Below, piece by piece: positions 17,824-27,091 of a DNA stretch of 64,000 nt. The stretch is from Nocardia brevicatena NBRC 12119 (GTDB taxonomy: Bacteria; Actinomycetota; Actinomycetes; Mycobacteriales; Mycobacteriaceae). Location: positions 1 to 64,000 of the forward strand of contig NZ_BAFU01000247.1 of the NCBI RefSeq assembly GCF_000308495.1, written 5' to 3'. The first letter of the stretch is position 1, and every line of letters begins with the position of its first letter. A model generated the notes under the pieces. That model did no database searches and was not told the origin of the DNA. It saw nothing but the letters and a program-made list of their open reading frames with translations. The position numbers and the translations under genes are program-made.

Positions 17824-20205
17824 TCACTCCACCGCTACCAGCTCTTCCTCATGGATGCGCACGATGCCGTTCGTGCCGTCCACGGTGATCGTCGCGCCAT
17901 CGGGGATGCGGCCGATGGCGTCGCGGATCGTCACCGCGGGTAGGTTGTACTCGCGCGAGAGGCAGGCGCCGTGCGCGAGCATGCCGCCGGTCTCGAGCAC
18001 CAGACCCTTTGATGACCAGGAAGACGGGGGTCCAGGCGGGATCGGTGCTATTGGTGATGAGAATGTCACCCTTCTGCACCCGGCCGATCTCCTTGAGCTC
18101 ACGCACGACTCGCGCGGTGCCGGTGATCTCGCCGCGGCTGGTGCCCGCGCCGGCCAGCACCCCACTGGAATTGTCGAGCTGCTCGTCCGGACCGTCGACG
18201 TACTCGGCGTTACCCTTCAGGAAGTATGGCGGCACCTGCTCCTTGCGGTTCATCCGGTCGAAGGCCGCCCGCCTGCCCTCGATCTTGGCCCGGATCAGGC
18301 GCATCGGGGCGCGGTCCTTCAGCACGTCGTACAGCTCGGCCTGGCTGAGGAAGTAGAAGTCCTCGTGATTGTCGAACCGACCGCGCTCGACCAGTCGCCG
18401 CGAGACCTCGTTGAAGGCGCGCTTCTTGGTGTAGGTGATGCGGTCCATGAAGTGCCGCTCGTCGTCGCGGGCCACCAGGAAGCGATGCACATAGCCGAGC
18501 AGCGCCTTGAACGCCTCGACCCGCAGGTTGCCGAACGGCAGCTCACGCATGGACGCGATCACATCCTCGGTCGCCCGCAGCCGCTTCTCCACCAGTCGCT
18601 CCTCGGCCTCCAGCGGATCGGCGGTGGATTCCGATCTCAGCAGCGAGATGAGCACCTGATGGTCGATGGTCGAGTCGTCGAGCCGGCGCGGGAACCAGAA
18701 ATCGCGGTCGGCGTGGCCTCGGTGACCGTGCTCGCGACGCATGGTCTCGTACATCTCGGCGGCGGTCGCGCCGTCGGGATGTGCCCGCAGGGCGCTCAGC
18801 AGCTTGGTCGGCTCGCAGGCGAGAATGTGCTCGCGCAGACTCTCGCGGCTGCGGATCTCGTTGGCCAGTTCCCACATGGCGTGGTTTTCCTTGACCGTGG
18901 TGGTGCGCTGCGGCAGGCCGGTGATCAGGTCGGTGAACACCGCCTCGTTGGTGCCGCGGTACCACTTCCCCACCATGAGCCCGAGCAGGCTCATCGCGTT
19001 CGCGGCATGGATGAAGAAACCGCTCCACATCGCGTACATCAGGGAGTCCGCATAGTCGCAGTAACGGTCGATCTCCTTGATCAGCTCGTCGTCGGTGAGC
19101 TTGGCCAGTTCCGCGTTGCCGAGCCCCTCGGCGTCGGCGACGTGGTCGGACAGCAGGTCGTCGACCTCGTCGAGCCACTTGACCAGGCCCTGCTTCGGCG
19201 CGAGCGCCATGATGCGGGCATGCATCCGCAGATAGGAGCCGAGGGAGAACGGCCACGACTCGGCGGCCTCGCGGTCGGCGGCGGGCAGGTAGCCGACCTG
19301 CCCGGCACGGAACTGCTTGGGCACGATCTTGGTGACCAGCGTCTTCTGGTAGTCGACGCTGATGTACGCCTCGGCCTTGTGGTAACGGTGCCTACGCAGC
19401 TGCGCCAGGTCGTCGAATCCCCACACTCCTTGGAAATCCGGATATGTCCCTGGGTCTGCTCCCTGGCGCGCACGGAGTAGAACAGCGGGGTGATCGCGCC
19501 GGTCCAGAACTCGTCGGCGAAGCCGCGCGACCAGACCACCTCGGGGTCTTCGGGCTGGGTCTGCCAGGCGTCGACGTCCTCGTCCCAGGTCATCTCGACG
19601 CCGGTGACGTCGCGTGACTGCAGCAGGTAGAACGCGCCGTCGGTATAGGCCCACTCGATATCCTGCGGCATACCCTCGTAGTAGGCCTCGACACGACGGC
19701 CGAGTTCGGCGAGCCGGCCCGCCTCCTCGTCGGACAGGCAGAACCGCGACTGCTGCTCGGCCGTCGTCGACTCGGTGACGGTGCCGATGCCGGTCTGCGG
19801 GTCGCGGACGACACGAACCTTCTTCTCGCCCATTACCTTCTCCGCCACGCGCAGCGTGCGCTTGGCGACGGTGAACTGTTCGGGGGTCAGGATGCCGGAG
19901 ACGATGCCCTCGCCCAAGCCCCAGCCGGCGTTGACGACGATTTCATCGGTGGCGCCGGTGAGCGGGTTGGCGGTGAACATCACGCCGGAGGCCTCGGACT
20001 CGACCATGCGCTGCACGACCACGGCCAGGCGGGCCTCGGCGTGATCGTTGCCGGTGCGGTGCCGGTAGGCGACCGCGCGGGTGGACCACAACGATGCCCA
20101 GCAGTTGCGGATAGCGCGTAGCACCTCGTCGAGACCGCGCATGTCGAGGTAGGTGTCGTGCTGGCCGGCGAAGGAGGCGTCCTCCAGATCCTCGGCGGGT
20201 GCGTC
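17824..20205 (-). pseudogene. PEP/pyruvate-binding phosphotransferase (PEP synthase-like), truncated and frameshifted
   Basis: Relative of PEP synthase, pyruvate phosphate dikinase and rifampin phosphotransferase, which pass phosphate from ATP or PEP through a swivelling histidine domain. The nucleotide-binding domain begins abruptly at AEDLEDASFAGQHDTYL near 20195 (about 110 residues missing), then VQRMVESEASGVMFTANPLTG and IEWAYTDGAFYLLQSR. The central region follows (WGFDDLAQLRRHRYHKAEAY). The C-terminal domain has the catalytic histidine in TGGMLAHGACLSREYNLPAV. Two single-base frame changes separate three frames: a base lost in GGG at 19440-19441 and a base gained at CCC 18005-18007; elsewhere conservation is uninterrupted. 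The N-terminus is cut where an aldehyde dehydrogenase tail on the other strand begins. Substrate unknown; it lies among catabolic genes and could phosphorylate an alcohol or acid. Confidence 0.8.
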
Positions 20206-20617
20206 CGTGGTGACCGGCGGCGGTATACCCGCCGGACTGGACCGCGGCTGGTTCGTCGGCCCGACACTGCTCGACGGCGTCGACAACACCTCTCGGGTCG
20301 CGCAGGAGGAGATCTTCGGTCCGGTGATCTCACTCATCGCCTATGACGACGAGGCCGAAGCCGTTCGGATGGCCAATGATTCGATCTACGGACTGTCCGG
20401 TTCGGTGTGGTCTCCGGACACCGACCGGGCACTGGCGGTGGCGCGACAGGTGCGCACCGGCATGGTCAGCATCAACGGGTTCCCCCAGGCCAAGGGCACA
20501 CCGTTCGGCGGCTTCAAGCAGTCCGGCATCGGCCGCGAGATGGGACCGGAGGGTCTGCAGGCGTATCTGGAGACCAAGTCCATCGCGATCGGCCCGGTGG
20601 CCGACGCGGCCGAATGA
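20195..20617 (+). pseudogene. Aldehyde dehydrogenase, C-terminal fragment
   Basis: About 140 residues matching the end of NAD(P)-dependent aldehyde dehydrogenases: ASVVTGGG, GWFVGPTLLDGV, the conserved QEEIFGPV, and near the end GTPFGGFKQSGIGREMG and LEAYLETKS-like LQAYLETKSIAI. The Rossmann domain, catalytic cysteine and glutamate (about 350 residues) are missing. The sequence starts at the exact point where the opposing PEP-utilising enzyme is cut. It is followed 16 bases later by a phosphatase gene, its probable former operon partner. Non-functional. Confidence 0.85.
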
Positions 20618-20633
20618 GAACGGAGTACCGACC

Positions 20634-21257
20634 ATGCGTTTGCTCCTGATCCGGCACGGTGAGTCGCAGGCCAATGTGGTCGGCGGCATGGACACCTCCG
20701 CTCCCGGTCCCGATCTGACCGACAAGGGCCGCGCCCAAGCCGTGTCCCTGGTCGAGCGGCTGGCCGACGAGGCGGTCGAGGCGATCTATACCTCCACCCT
20801 GGTGCGCACGCAACAGACGGCGCGGCCGCCGGCCGAGGCGCTCGGCCTGCCGGTGCATGTCCGCGACGGTCTGCGCGAGGTCCGGGTGGGTAAGCTGGAG
20901 GCGAAATCGGACCCGGCGGCGGTGGCCACCTATCGGTCGGTCTACCGGGAATGGGTCGAGGGCAACCCCGATCGGGTGCTGCCGGGCGGCGGCGAGTCCG
21001 CGCGGCAGGCGGTCGCGCGCTTCGACGTGGTGGTGCGCGAGATCGAGGCCACGCACCCGAACAGCACCGTCGCGGTGTTCACCCACGGCTCCGCGCTGCG
21101 GCTGTGGGCGGTCTTCGCCTCCGACAACGTCACTCCCGAGTTCGGCCTCGCCTACATCGACAATGTCTCCGTCGTCGTCGTGGCGGGCACGGCGCAGACA
21201 GGTAGGCGCATTATCGGCTGGGACGGCGCCGCCCTACCCACGCCGAGCCGGAGCTGA
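20634..21257 (+). CDS. Histidine phosphatase (phosphoglycerate mutase-like)
   Basis: 207 aa, usual for the branch 1 histidine phosphatase family. The phosphohistidine motif RHGE is at residues 7-10 (LLLIRHGESQANVVGG), the second catalytic arginine region in YTSTLVRTQQTA, and the second histidine in VAVFTHGSALRLWA. These enzymes dephosphorylate small metabolites or act as mutases; the substrate cannot be told. It follows the aldehyde dehydrogenase fragment, so its native promoter may have been lost by the rearrangement at 20.2 kb. A strong hairpin lies directly after the stop. Confidence 0.85.
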   Translation: MRLLLIRHGESQANVVGGMDTSAPGPDLTDKGRAQAVSLVERLADEAVEAIYTSTLVRTQQTARPPAEALGLPVHVRDGLREVRVGKLEAKSDPAAVATYRSVYREWVEGNPDRVLPGGGESARQAVARFDVVVREIEATHPNSTVAVFTHGSALRLWAVFASDNVTPEFGLAYIDNVSVVVVAGTAQTGRRIIGWDGAALPTPSRS

Positions 21258-21265
21258 CCCACGGA

Positions 21266-21306
21266 AAGGCCCGTGGCATCCTGAACCCCCTGATGCCGCG
21301 GGCCTT
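21266..21306. terminator. Bidirectional terminator between convergent genes
   Basis: Inverted repeat AAGGCCCGTGGCATC (21266-21280), 11-base loop, GATGCCGCGGGCCTT (21292-21306). The 15-bp stem has one G-U type pair. It separates the plus-strand phosphatase from the minus-strand acyl-CoA ligase remnant, with TT...TCTC following on the plus side. Confidence 0.8.
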
Positions 21307-21318
21307 CTCGTCTCCGGC

Positions 21319-22641
21319 TCAGCGCACCGACGATTCGGCGTCCCACAGCCCCGGGCTCCGCCCGCCGTCGCGCAACTCGTTCTTGACCACCTTCTGGCCG
21401 GCGTTCTTCGGCAGTTCCTGCCGGACCTCGACATAGCGCGGCACCATGTACCTCGGCAGCCGCTGCGCGCAGTGCGTGTGCACCCGCGCCGGATCGAGGG
21501 TCACGCCGTCGATCGCGGTGACCGCGAGCAGCACCTCGTCCTCGCCCACCTCCGAGGGCACCCCGACCACCGCGGCCTCCGCGACACCGGGACATTGCAG
21601 CGCCTCGCGCTCGACCTCGAAGGCCGAGATGTTCTCCCCCCGCCGCCGGATCGTGTCCTTGAGCCTGCCGAGGAACCACAGGTCGCCGTTGCGGTCGCGA
21701 CGGACCGAGTCGCCGGTGTGGAACCACAGGTTGCGCCAGGCCTCCACGGTGGCGTCGGGACGGTTCAGGTAGCCGCGGAACATGATGTCCGGGATGCGCG
21801 GTCGGACGACGAGTTCACCCGGCGTGCCATCGGGAACCGGTTGGTCGTGCTCGTTCACGACCGCGACATCGTGGTAGGGATGGCGCGAACCGATCAGCCC
21901 CGGTCGGTGCGTGCCGTCGATGCCGGGGATCACCACCATGCCTTCGGTCATGCCGTAGGTCGCGTACATGACCGGAACGCCGAAACGCTGCTCGAATTCC
22001 GGGTGTTCGTGCGGAGCGGGCACCAGATGGCAGACGCGCAGGCAATGGTCGGGCCGGAACTCTGTGGGCGAGCGGCGCATGAGCACATTGCCCATCGATC
22101 CCATGCCGGCGAAGTGGGTCGCGCGGCTGTCGGCGATCTGATGCCAGAACCGGCCCGCGCTGAACCGCGACACCACCACCGCCCGCGCGCCGACCATGAC
22201 CGCGGGGAAGATGGTGACCGCCAAGGCGTTCGCGTGGAACATCGGCAGCGGCGTGAACAGCACGTCGGCGGGACCGTGCCCCATACCGTGCGTGAAGGCC
22301 CAGGAGTAGAAGACGAAATAGGTGTGCGAAACCAGCGCGCCCTTCGACGGGCCGGTCGTACCGCTGGTATAGAGGACCGCCGCGTCGTCGTACTCGCCCG
22401 GGGTCAGGCCCAGGTCGGTGAAGGCCGCCGACTACCGGCACACTTCGGTGTCGACCTGGCCCAGGGTCAGCCGCGGGCCGTCGTCGAACCGGATGAAATC
22501 GCGGGCGGCGTCGGCCGCGACCGCGCGACTCCACAGCGCGGGCAGCGTGCGCTGGTACGCCGGGATGAATTCGAAGTCGCCACGCGCGGGGCCGACTCCG
22601 TCGGTCCACCAGTTCGCCGTTTTCGTCATAGTTTCGGTCAT
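21319..22641 (-). pseudogene. AMP-dependent acyl-CoA ligase, internal deletion and stop
   Basis: An ANL-superfamily acid:CoA ligase. It starts at 22641 (MTETMTKTANWW) and runs about 68 residues to LTLGQVDTEVCR, then meets a TAG at 22431-22433. The same frame continues as AFTDLGLTPGEYDDAAVLYTSG and the P-loop SGTTGPSKGAL, with YGMTEGM, WFHTGDSV, GRLKDTIRRRGENIS and the terminal lysine region LPKNAGQKVVKNELR all intact. About 120 residues normally present between LTLGQ and the P-loop are missing, so a deletion with a stop at or near the joint has inactivated it. It follows the second thiolase by 4 bases, so the two formed an operon. No homopolymer explains this lesion; it is true decay. Confidence 0.85.
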
Positions 22642-22645
22642 CCCG

Positions 22646-23836
22646 TCACACCCGTTCGATGATCGTGGCGTTGGCCATGCCGCCGCCTTCGCACATGGTC
22701 TGCAGTCCGTAGCGATGACCTTCGCGGTGCAGTCGGTGCACCAGGGAAGTCATCAGGCGCGCGCCGGTCGCGCCGAGCGGATGTCCGAGTGCGATCGCTC
22801 CGCCGTCGGGATTCGTCCGCGCCGGGTCGGCGGCGGTGTCGTGCAGCCAGGCCATGGCCACCGAGGCGAACGCCTCGTTCACCTCGAAGGTGTCGATGTC
22901 GGAGATGGTCAGCCCGGCGCGCTTCAGCGCGGCCGCGGTCGCCGGAATAGGGCCGGTGAGCATGACCACCGGATCGCTGCCGACGACCGCCATGGTGTGG
23001 ATGCGGGCCAGTGGCCGCAGGCCGTACTGCCGCACCGCCGTCTCGGAGGCGATGACCAGCGCGGCCGCGCCGTCGGAGATCTGACTGGCCAGTGCGGCGG
23101 TCAACCGGCCGCCGGGGGCGAGGGTCTTCAGTCCGGCCATCTTCTCGAGCGATACGTCGGCGCGCGGCCCCTCGTCGATGCCGAGACCGTCGACGGCGAC
23201 GATCTCGACGTCGAAGTGGCCCGCCTCCTGGGCGGCGGCGGCCCGGGCGTGGCTGGTCGCGGCGTAGGACTCCATGGCCTCGCGGCCGAACTCCCACTGC
23301 TGCGCGATCAACTCCGCGCCCCGGAACTGGCTGACCTCCTGGTCGCCGTAGCGGGCGCGGAAGCGCTCGCCGCCGAAGGGGTGGCCCAGCTCGTGGTGGA
23401 GACCGAGCCGGATGGCCGAATCCATCGGCACCCGGCTCATCACCTCGACACCGCCCGCGACGACCACGTCCTGTGCTCCCGACATCACCGCCTGGGCCGC
23501 GAAATGCAGGGCCTGCTGCGACGATCCGCACTGGCGGTCGACGGTCGCGCCGGGCACGCTCTCGGGCAATCCGGCCGAGAGCGCCGCAGTGCGCGCGATA
23601 TTCGTCGACTGCGCGCCGATCTGGACGACACAACCCCACAGCACGTCATCGATCGACTCGGAAGGGACTCCGGCCCGGTCGACAGCGGCCTCGATGGCCA
23701 CCGCGGACAGGTCGGCGGGGTGCAGGTGGGACAGTCCGCCGTTGCGCTTGCCGACCGGCGTCCGGACCGCGCTGACGATATACGCGCCATGGGCATCCAC
23801 CGCGTCGTTCGCATTCACTGCATTGTTCAAAGCCAC
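22646..23836 (-). CDS. Thiolase (acetyl-CoA acyltransferase)
   Basis: 396 aa. Cysteine nucleophile in VDRQCGSSQQALHF, histidine in NPDGGAIALGHPLGATGA, second cysteine in QTMCEGGGMANATI, plus NEAFASVAMAW, all in standard positions. It has the same motif layout as the thiolase at 15622-16818, and the two may act on different chain lengths of one substrate. First gene of a minus-strand unit with the broken acyl-CoA ligase. The first 17 residues are not conserved in the family, so the start may lie a few codons later. Divergent from the racemase-SDR-dehydrogenase operon across a 63-bp gap that holds an 11-bp inverted repeat. Confidence 0.92.
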   Translation of the reverse strand: MALNNAVNANDAVDAHGAYIVSAVRTPVGKRNGGLSHLHPADLSAVAIEAAVDRAGVPSESIDDVLWGCVVQIGAQSTNIARTAALSAGLPESVPGATVDRQCGSSQQALHFAAQAVMSGAQDVVVAGGVEVMSRVPMDSAIRLGLHHELGHPFGGERFRARYGDQEVSQFRGAELIAQQWEFGREAMESYAATSHARAAAAQEAGHFDVEIVAVDGLGIDEGPRADVSLEKMAGLKTLAPGGRLTAALASQISDGAAALVIASETAVRQYGLRPLARIHTMAVVGSDPVVMLTGPIPATAAALKRAGLTISDIDTFEVNEAFASVAMAWLHDTAADPARTNPDGGAIALGHPLGATGARLMTSLVHRLHREGHRYGLQTMCEGGGMANATIIERV

Positions 23837-23848
23837 TCCGATAGTCTA

Positions 23849-23881
23849 GGCTATTCATTATCACAATTTCAATGAATCGCC
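23849..23881. promoter_or_regulatory. Inverted repeat in the thiolase/racemase divergent promoter
   Basis: GGCTATTCATT (23849-23859), 11 bases, AATGAATCGCC (23871-23881); 10 of 11 arm positions pair. The spacer includes ATTATCA (23857-23863), which also occurs in the operator-like site at 16824-16837. It is central to a 63-bp divergent promoter, so one regulator could control both operons. Confidence 0.55.
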
Positions 23882-23899
23882 TGATCCGATGGGAGTGCC

Positions 23900-24697
23900 A
23901 TGCAGGTCGGTGTCGTACACATGACAACCCGGGAGTCCTCGGGTGCATACTCGGCGATGGTGTGCGCCGCGATGGAACGCGCCGCACAGGACGGCACCGA
24001 GCTCGTCCACCGGTGGGTTCGACACCTACGCCGGGCCACCGATTCCGCGACCGCCTACCCGATGCTGTTGAACGGCCCCGACATCGTCGACGAGGTCGTC
24101 GAACTCGCCGACAGCGGTGTGGACGCCGTACTGATCGCCTGTTCCGGTGATCCGGCCCTGGCCGAGGCGCGCAGCCTGGTCGACATCCCGGTGATCGGCC
24201 CCATGGAGACCGCACTCGGATTGGCCACCGGATACGGCTGGAAGTTCGGCCTCGTCACCGTCGACGACCGCACCTGGTCCACGCATCTGGACCAGCTCGT
24301 GCACGCCTACCGCTTCGAGCCCCGCTACGTCGGAATGCGCAAACTGCGCACGCCCACCGCGCAGGTCTTCACCGAAGGCTTCCACGATCCCGCCGTGGTC
24401 GTCACCGACATCGTCGACCGCAGCCGCGAACTCGCCGACGACGGCGCGGACGTGGTGCTGATCGGCAGCGGCGGCCTGTGCGCGTTCGCCGCCGAGCACG
24501 GCGTCACCCGGGTCGACGGCCTCGACGTGCCCATCATCGACATGCTCACCGTCGGTGTGAAGTTCGCCGAGATGCGCGCGGAGCTGACCGCCAAGACCGG
24601 GCTGCCCGCGACGAGCCGGTCCGGCTGGTACGGCCGATTCCCCGATACCGATCGGGTCCGGGTGGCCGGCGTGTTCGAGCGGAGGGCCCGCGCATGA
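23900..24697 (+). CDS. Aspartate/glutamate racemase-superfamily protein
   Basis: 265 aa. The superfamily (Asp/Glu and hydantoin racemases, maleate isomerase, arylmalonate decarboxylase) uses two cysteines on facing half-domains. Here the first is in DAVLIACSGDPALAEAR (about residue 82). The second, normally in a GCAG-type motif, appears as LIGSGGLCAFA (about 198), a shifted variant. The start IGVVHMTTRESSGAY-like MQVGVVHMTTRES and the PVIGPMETAL and PIIDMLTVGVKFAEM segments fit the fold. First gene of an operon with three SDRs and acyl-CoA dehydrogenases; the stop overlaps the next start (ATGA). An isomerase or decarboxylase step on a dicarboxylate or ring-cleavage product is likelier than amino-acid racemisation in this context (inference). 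Confidence 0.8.
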   Translation: MQVGVVHMTTRESSGAYSAMVCAAMERAAQDGTELVHRWVRHLRRATDSATAYPMLLNGPDIVDEVVELADSGVDAVLIACSGDPALAEARSLVDIPVIGPMETALGLATGYGWKFGLVTVDDRTWSTHLDQLVHAYRFEPRYVGMRKLRTPTAQVFTEGFHDPAVVVTDIVDRSRELADDGADVVLIGSGGLCAFAAEHGVTRVDGLDVPIIDMLTVGVKFAEMRAELTAKTGLPATSRSGWYGRFPDTDRVRVAGVFERRARA

Positions 24698-25482
24698 CCG
24701 GAACCATCGCGGCGGAACCGAAAAATGCCTCGGTGATCGTCACCGGCGCGGCCCGCGGGCTCGGTGCGGCGATCGCGACCCGGTTCCTGACCGACGGATA
24801 CCGGGTGTTCGGCATCGACCTCGACGAGACCGCGCTGCGGGAACTCGCGGATCGGCACCACGGCTTGGACTTCCACCCGGTGACCGGCGACGCGAGCAGC
24901 GAGATCCTGCTCACCGAGGTGTGCGCGGCAGCCGCGGACGGCGCGCACCACATGCACGCCTTCGTGGCCAACGCCGGGATCGGGATGGTCGGCGATTCGC
25001 TGTCCTACTCGGTGGCCGACTGGAACCGAACGGTCGAGGTGAACGTGACCGCCGCGTTCCTGGGCGCGCGCCTCGCGGTCGCGCGTATGAGCGGGCCGGG
25101 CAGCATCGTGATGATGTCCTCGGTCAGCGGACACACCGGCTTCGGCGGACGCGCCGCCTACAGCATGACCAAGGCGGGGATTCACGGACTGGTGCGGTCG
25201 CTGGCGGTGGAATGGGCACCGCGCGGTATTCGCGTCAACGCCGTCTCCCCCGGCATCGTCCGCACCGATCTGCTCGACCGGATGATCGCACAGGGCGTGT
25301 CCTCCGAGGAGCGCTACCTGCGCCGGATTCCGATGGGGCGCCTGGGCGCGGACACCGAGATCGCCGACGCCGTGCACTTCCTGGCCTCGAAGCGGGCGAG
25401 CTACATCACCGGGGTGGTACTGCCCGTCGACGGTGGCTGGGTCGCCGACGGCCTGCCCGCGCCGGGAGGTGACCGATCATGA
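24694..25482 (+). CDS. Short-chain dehydrogenase/reductase (SDR 1 of 3)
   Basis: 262 aa. Cofactor loop [12 protein letters not shown] (residues 18-29), FGIDLDE after beta-2, VANAGIGM, catalytic serine in [10 protein letters not shown] and YSMTK. The C-terminal [21 protein letters not shown] is the usual SDR ending. The Asp after beta-2 suggests NAD(H). ATGA overlap with the racemase upstream and with the next SDR downstream shows a tightly coupled operon. Substrate unknown; three consecutive SDRs suggest several hydroxyl/keto oxidations of a cyclic compound. Confidence 0.9.
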   Translation: MTGTIAAEPKNASVIVTGAARGLGAAIATRFLTDGYRVFGIDLDETALRELADRHHGLDFHPVTGDASSEILLTEVCAAAADGAHHMHAFVANAGIGMVGDSLSYSVADWNRTVEVNVTAAFLGARLAVARMSGPGSIVMMSSVSGHTGFGGRAAYSMTKAGIHGLVRSLAVEWAPRGIRVNAVSPGIVRTDLLDRMIAQGVSSEERYLRRIPMGRLGADTEIADAVHFLASKRASYITGVVLPVDGGWVADGLPAPGGDRS

Positions 25483-26264
25483 CCGCGCGACTGGCCGGCA
25501 GGACCGCGATCGTCACCGGAGCCGGGTCGGGCATCGGCCGGGCCTGCGCGCTGCGCTTCGCCGCCGAAGGCGCGGCGGTGGTCTGCGTCGGGCGGCGCAC
25601 GCAGCCGCTCGACGAGGTCGTCGCCCTGATCCGGGATACGGGTGAACAGGCGCTGGCGGTCTCGGCCGACCTCACCGACGACACCGATGCGCGGCGGATG
25701 GCCGACGCGGCGCACGAGCGTTTCGGGGCCGTCGACGCGGTGCTGTGTTGCGCCGGGATGTCCGGTCCCGGCACGGCGGCCGACACCCCGCTGGAGCAGT
25801 TCGACCGCGTCCTGGCAACCAACCTGACGAGCAAATGGCTCGCCTTCAAGTACGTGCTGCCCGGGATGGTCGAACGACGACGCGGCTCGATCATCGTGGT
25901 GAACAGCATCGGGGCGTTGATCGGCGTCGCGAACTCGTTCGCCTACGCGGCGTCCAAGGGCGCCTGTGTGGCGATGACCCGGCAGGCGGCAATGGACTAC
26001 GCGGCGCACAACGTCCGGGTCAACGGCATCGCGCCCGGCACCATCCCCACTCCCCTGGTCCACGACGCCTACCGCGCCGGCACAGGCCTGGGTGGCGGGC
26101 TCGACATCGACTCCGCCCTGGAGCAGGTGGCCCACCGCTATCCGCTCGGACGGCTGGGCCATCCGGACGATGTCGCGCACCTCGCGGTGTATCTGGCCTC
26201 GGACGAGTCGGCGTGGACCACCGGACAGAACTTCGTCGTCGATGGCGGTATCACCGCATGCTGA
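25479..26264 (+). CDS. Short-chain dehydrogenase/reductase (SDR 2 of 3)
   Basis: 261 aa. Cofactor loop [20 protein letters not shown] after beta-2 (Arg residues, favouring NADP(H)), CCAGMSG in place of NNAG, catalytic serine in [10 protein letters not shown] and YAASK. The ending [20 protein letters not shown] is standard. It overlaps the previous SDR by 4 bases and is followed 14 bases later by a third. The different cofactor preference from SDR 1 suggests opposite or sequential redox steps. Confidence 0.9.
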   Translation: MTARLAGRTAIVTGAGSGIGRACALRFAAEGAAVVCVGRRTQPLDEVVALIRDTGEQALAVSADLTDDTDARRMADAAHERFGAVDAVLCCAGMSGPGTAADTPLEQFDRVLATNLTSKWLAFKYVLPGMVERRRGSIIVVNSIGALIGVANSFAYAASKGACVAMTRQAAMDYAAHNVRVNGIAPGTIPTPLVHDAYRAGTGLGGGLDIDSALEQVAHRYPLGRLGHPDDVAHLAVYLASDESAWTTGQNFVVDGGITAC

Positions 26265-26278
26265 AAGGAGAGTCATCA

Positions 26279-27051
26279 ATGCGCAGGTTTGCGGACCGGG
26301 TCGCGGTCGTGGTGGGCGGCGGCTCGGAATGGGGCGTGCGACATGCCTGCGCCTGGCCGAGGAGGGCGCGCAAGTCTACGTGGCGGACCTGCAGCAGGAC
26401 GCCGCCGCGACCGTCGCCGCGGAGATCACCGACAACGGCGGCAAGGCGGTCGCCCACGCCGTCGACGCCACTTCCGTCGCCGAACTCGAGGAACTCTACG
26501 CGCGTGTGGAGCGCGAGTCCGGCGCTCTGCACGTCGTGCACGCCCAGGTCGGCCTGCCCGGTCCGCGCGGGCTGGCGATCCCCGAATCGGAGTTCGACCG
26601 GATCGTCGAACTCAATGTCAAGACCGCCTATTACACGGCCACGGTGCCGATGCCGTTGCTCGAGCAGGCAGGCGGGCACGGCTCGGTGACTCTGACGTCG
26701 TCCACCTCCGGCCTGGTCGGTTCCCCGTTCAGCCCGATGTACTCGCTGACCAAGTCGGCGCTGGTCGGCGTCACCCGCTCGCTCGCCCTGGCCGCCGCCG
26801 AACGCGGCGTCCGGGTGAACTGCCTGTGCCCGGGCTCGGTCGACACCCCGTGGCAGGCGACGCTCTACAGCGACCAGCCCCCCGAACAGGTCAAGGCGAA
26901 CCTGACGAACTTCGCCGCCGAGAACGTTCCCATGGGCCGCGCCGTGCGGCCTGAGGAGATCGCCTCGGTCGTGGCCTTCCTGGCCAGCGACGACGCCAGT
27001 TACCTGACCGGCACGATCATCCCGGTCGACGGCGGTGTCACCGCCCGATAG
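26279..27051 (+). pseudogene. Short-chain dehydrogenase/reductase (SDR 3 of 3), one-base frameshift
   Basis: ATG 26279 has AAAGGAG 8 bases upstream and reads MRRFADRVAVVVGGGS. It then leaves frame at GG 26326-26327. Adding one G restores GGGSGMGRATCLRLAEEGAQVYVADLQ and a complete SDR of 257 aa with TSSTSGLVG, YSLTK and the DGGVTAR end. NNAG is replaced by HAQVG, an unusual variant. Everything after the lesion is conserved and in the expected order, so this may be a sequencing error in a short G run, or a very recent mutation. The gene ends 40 bases before the start chosen for the next gene. Confidence 0.85.
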
Positions 27052-27091
27052 CCCCGACCGAACCCCCGCCCCCAAGACTGAGGAGACCCCG

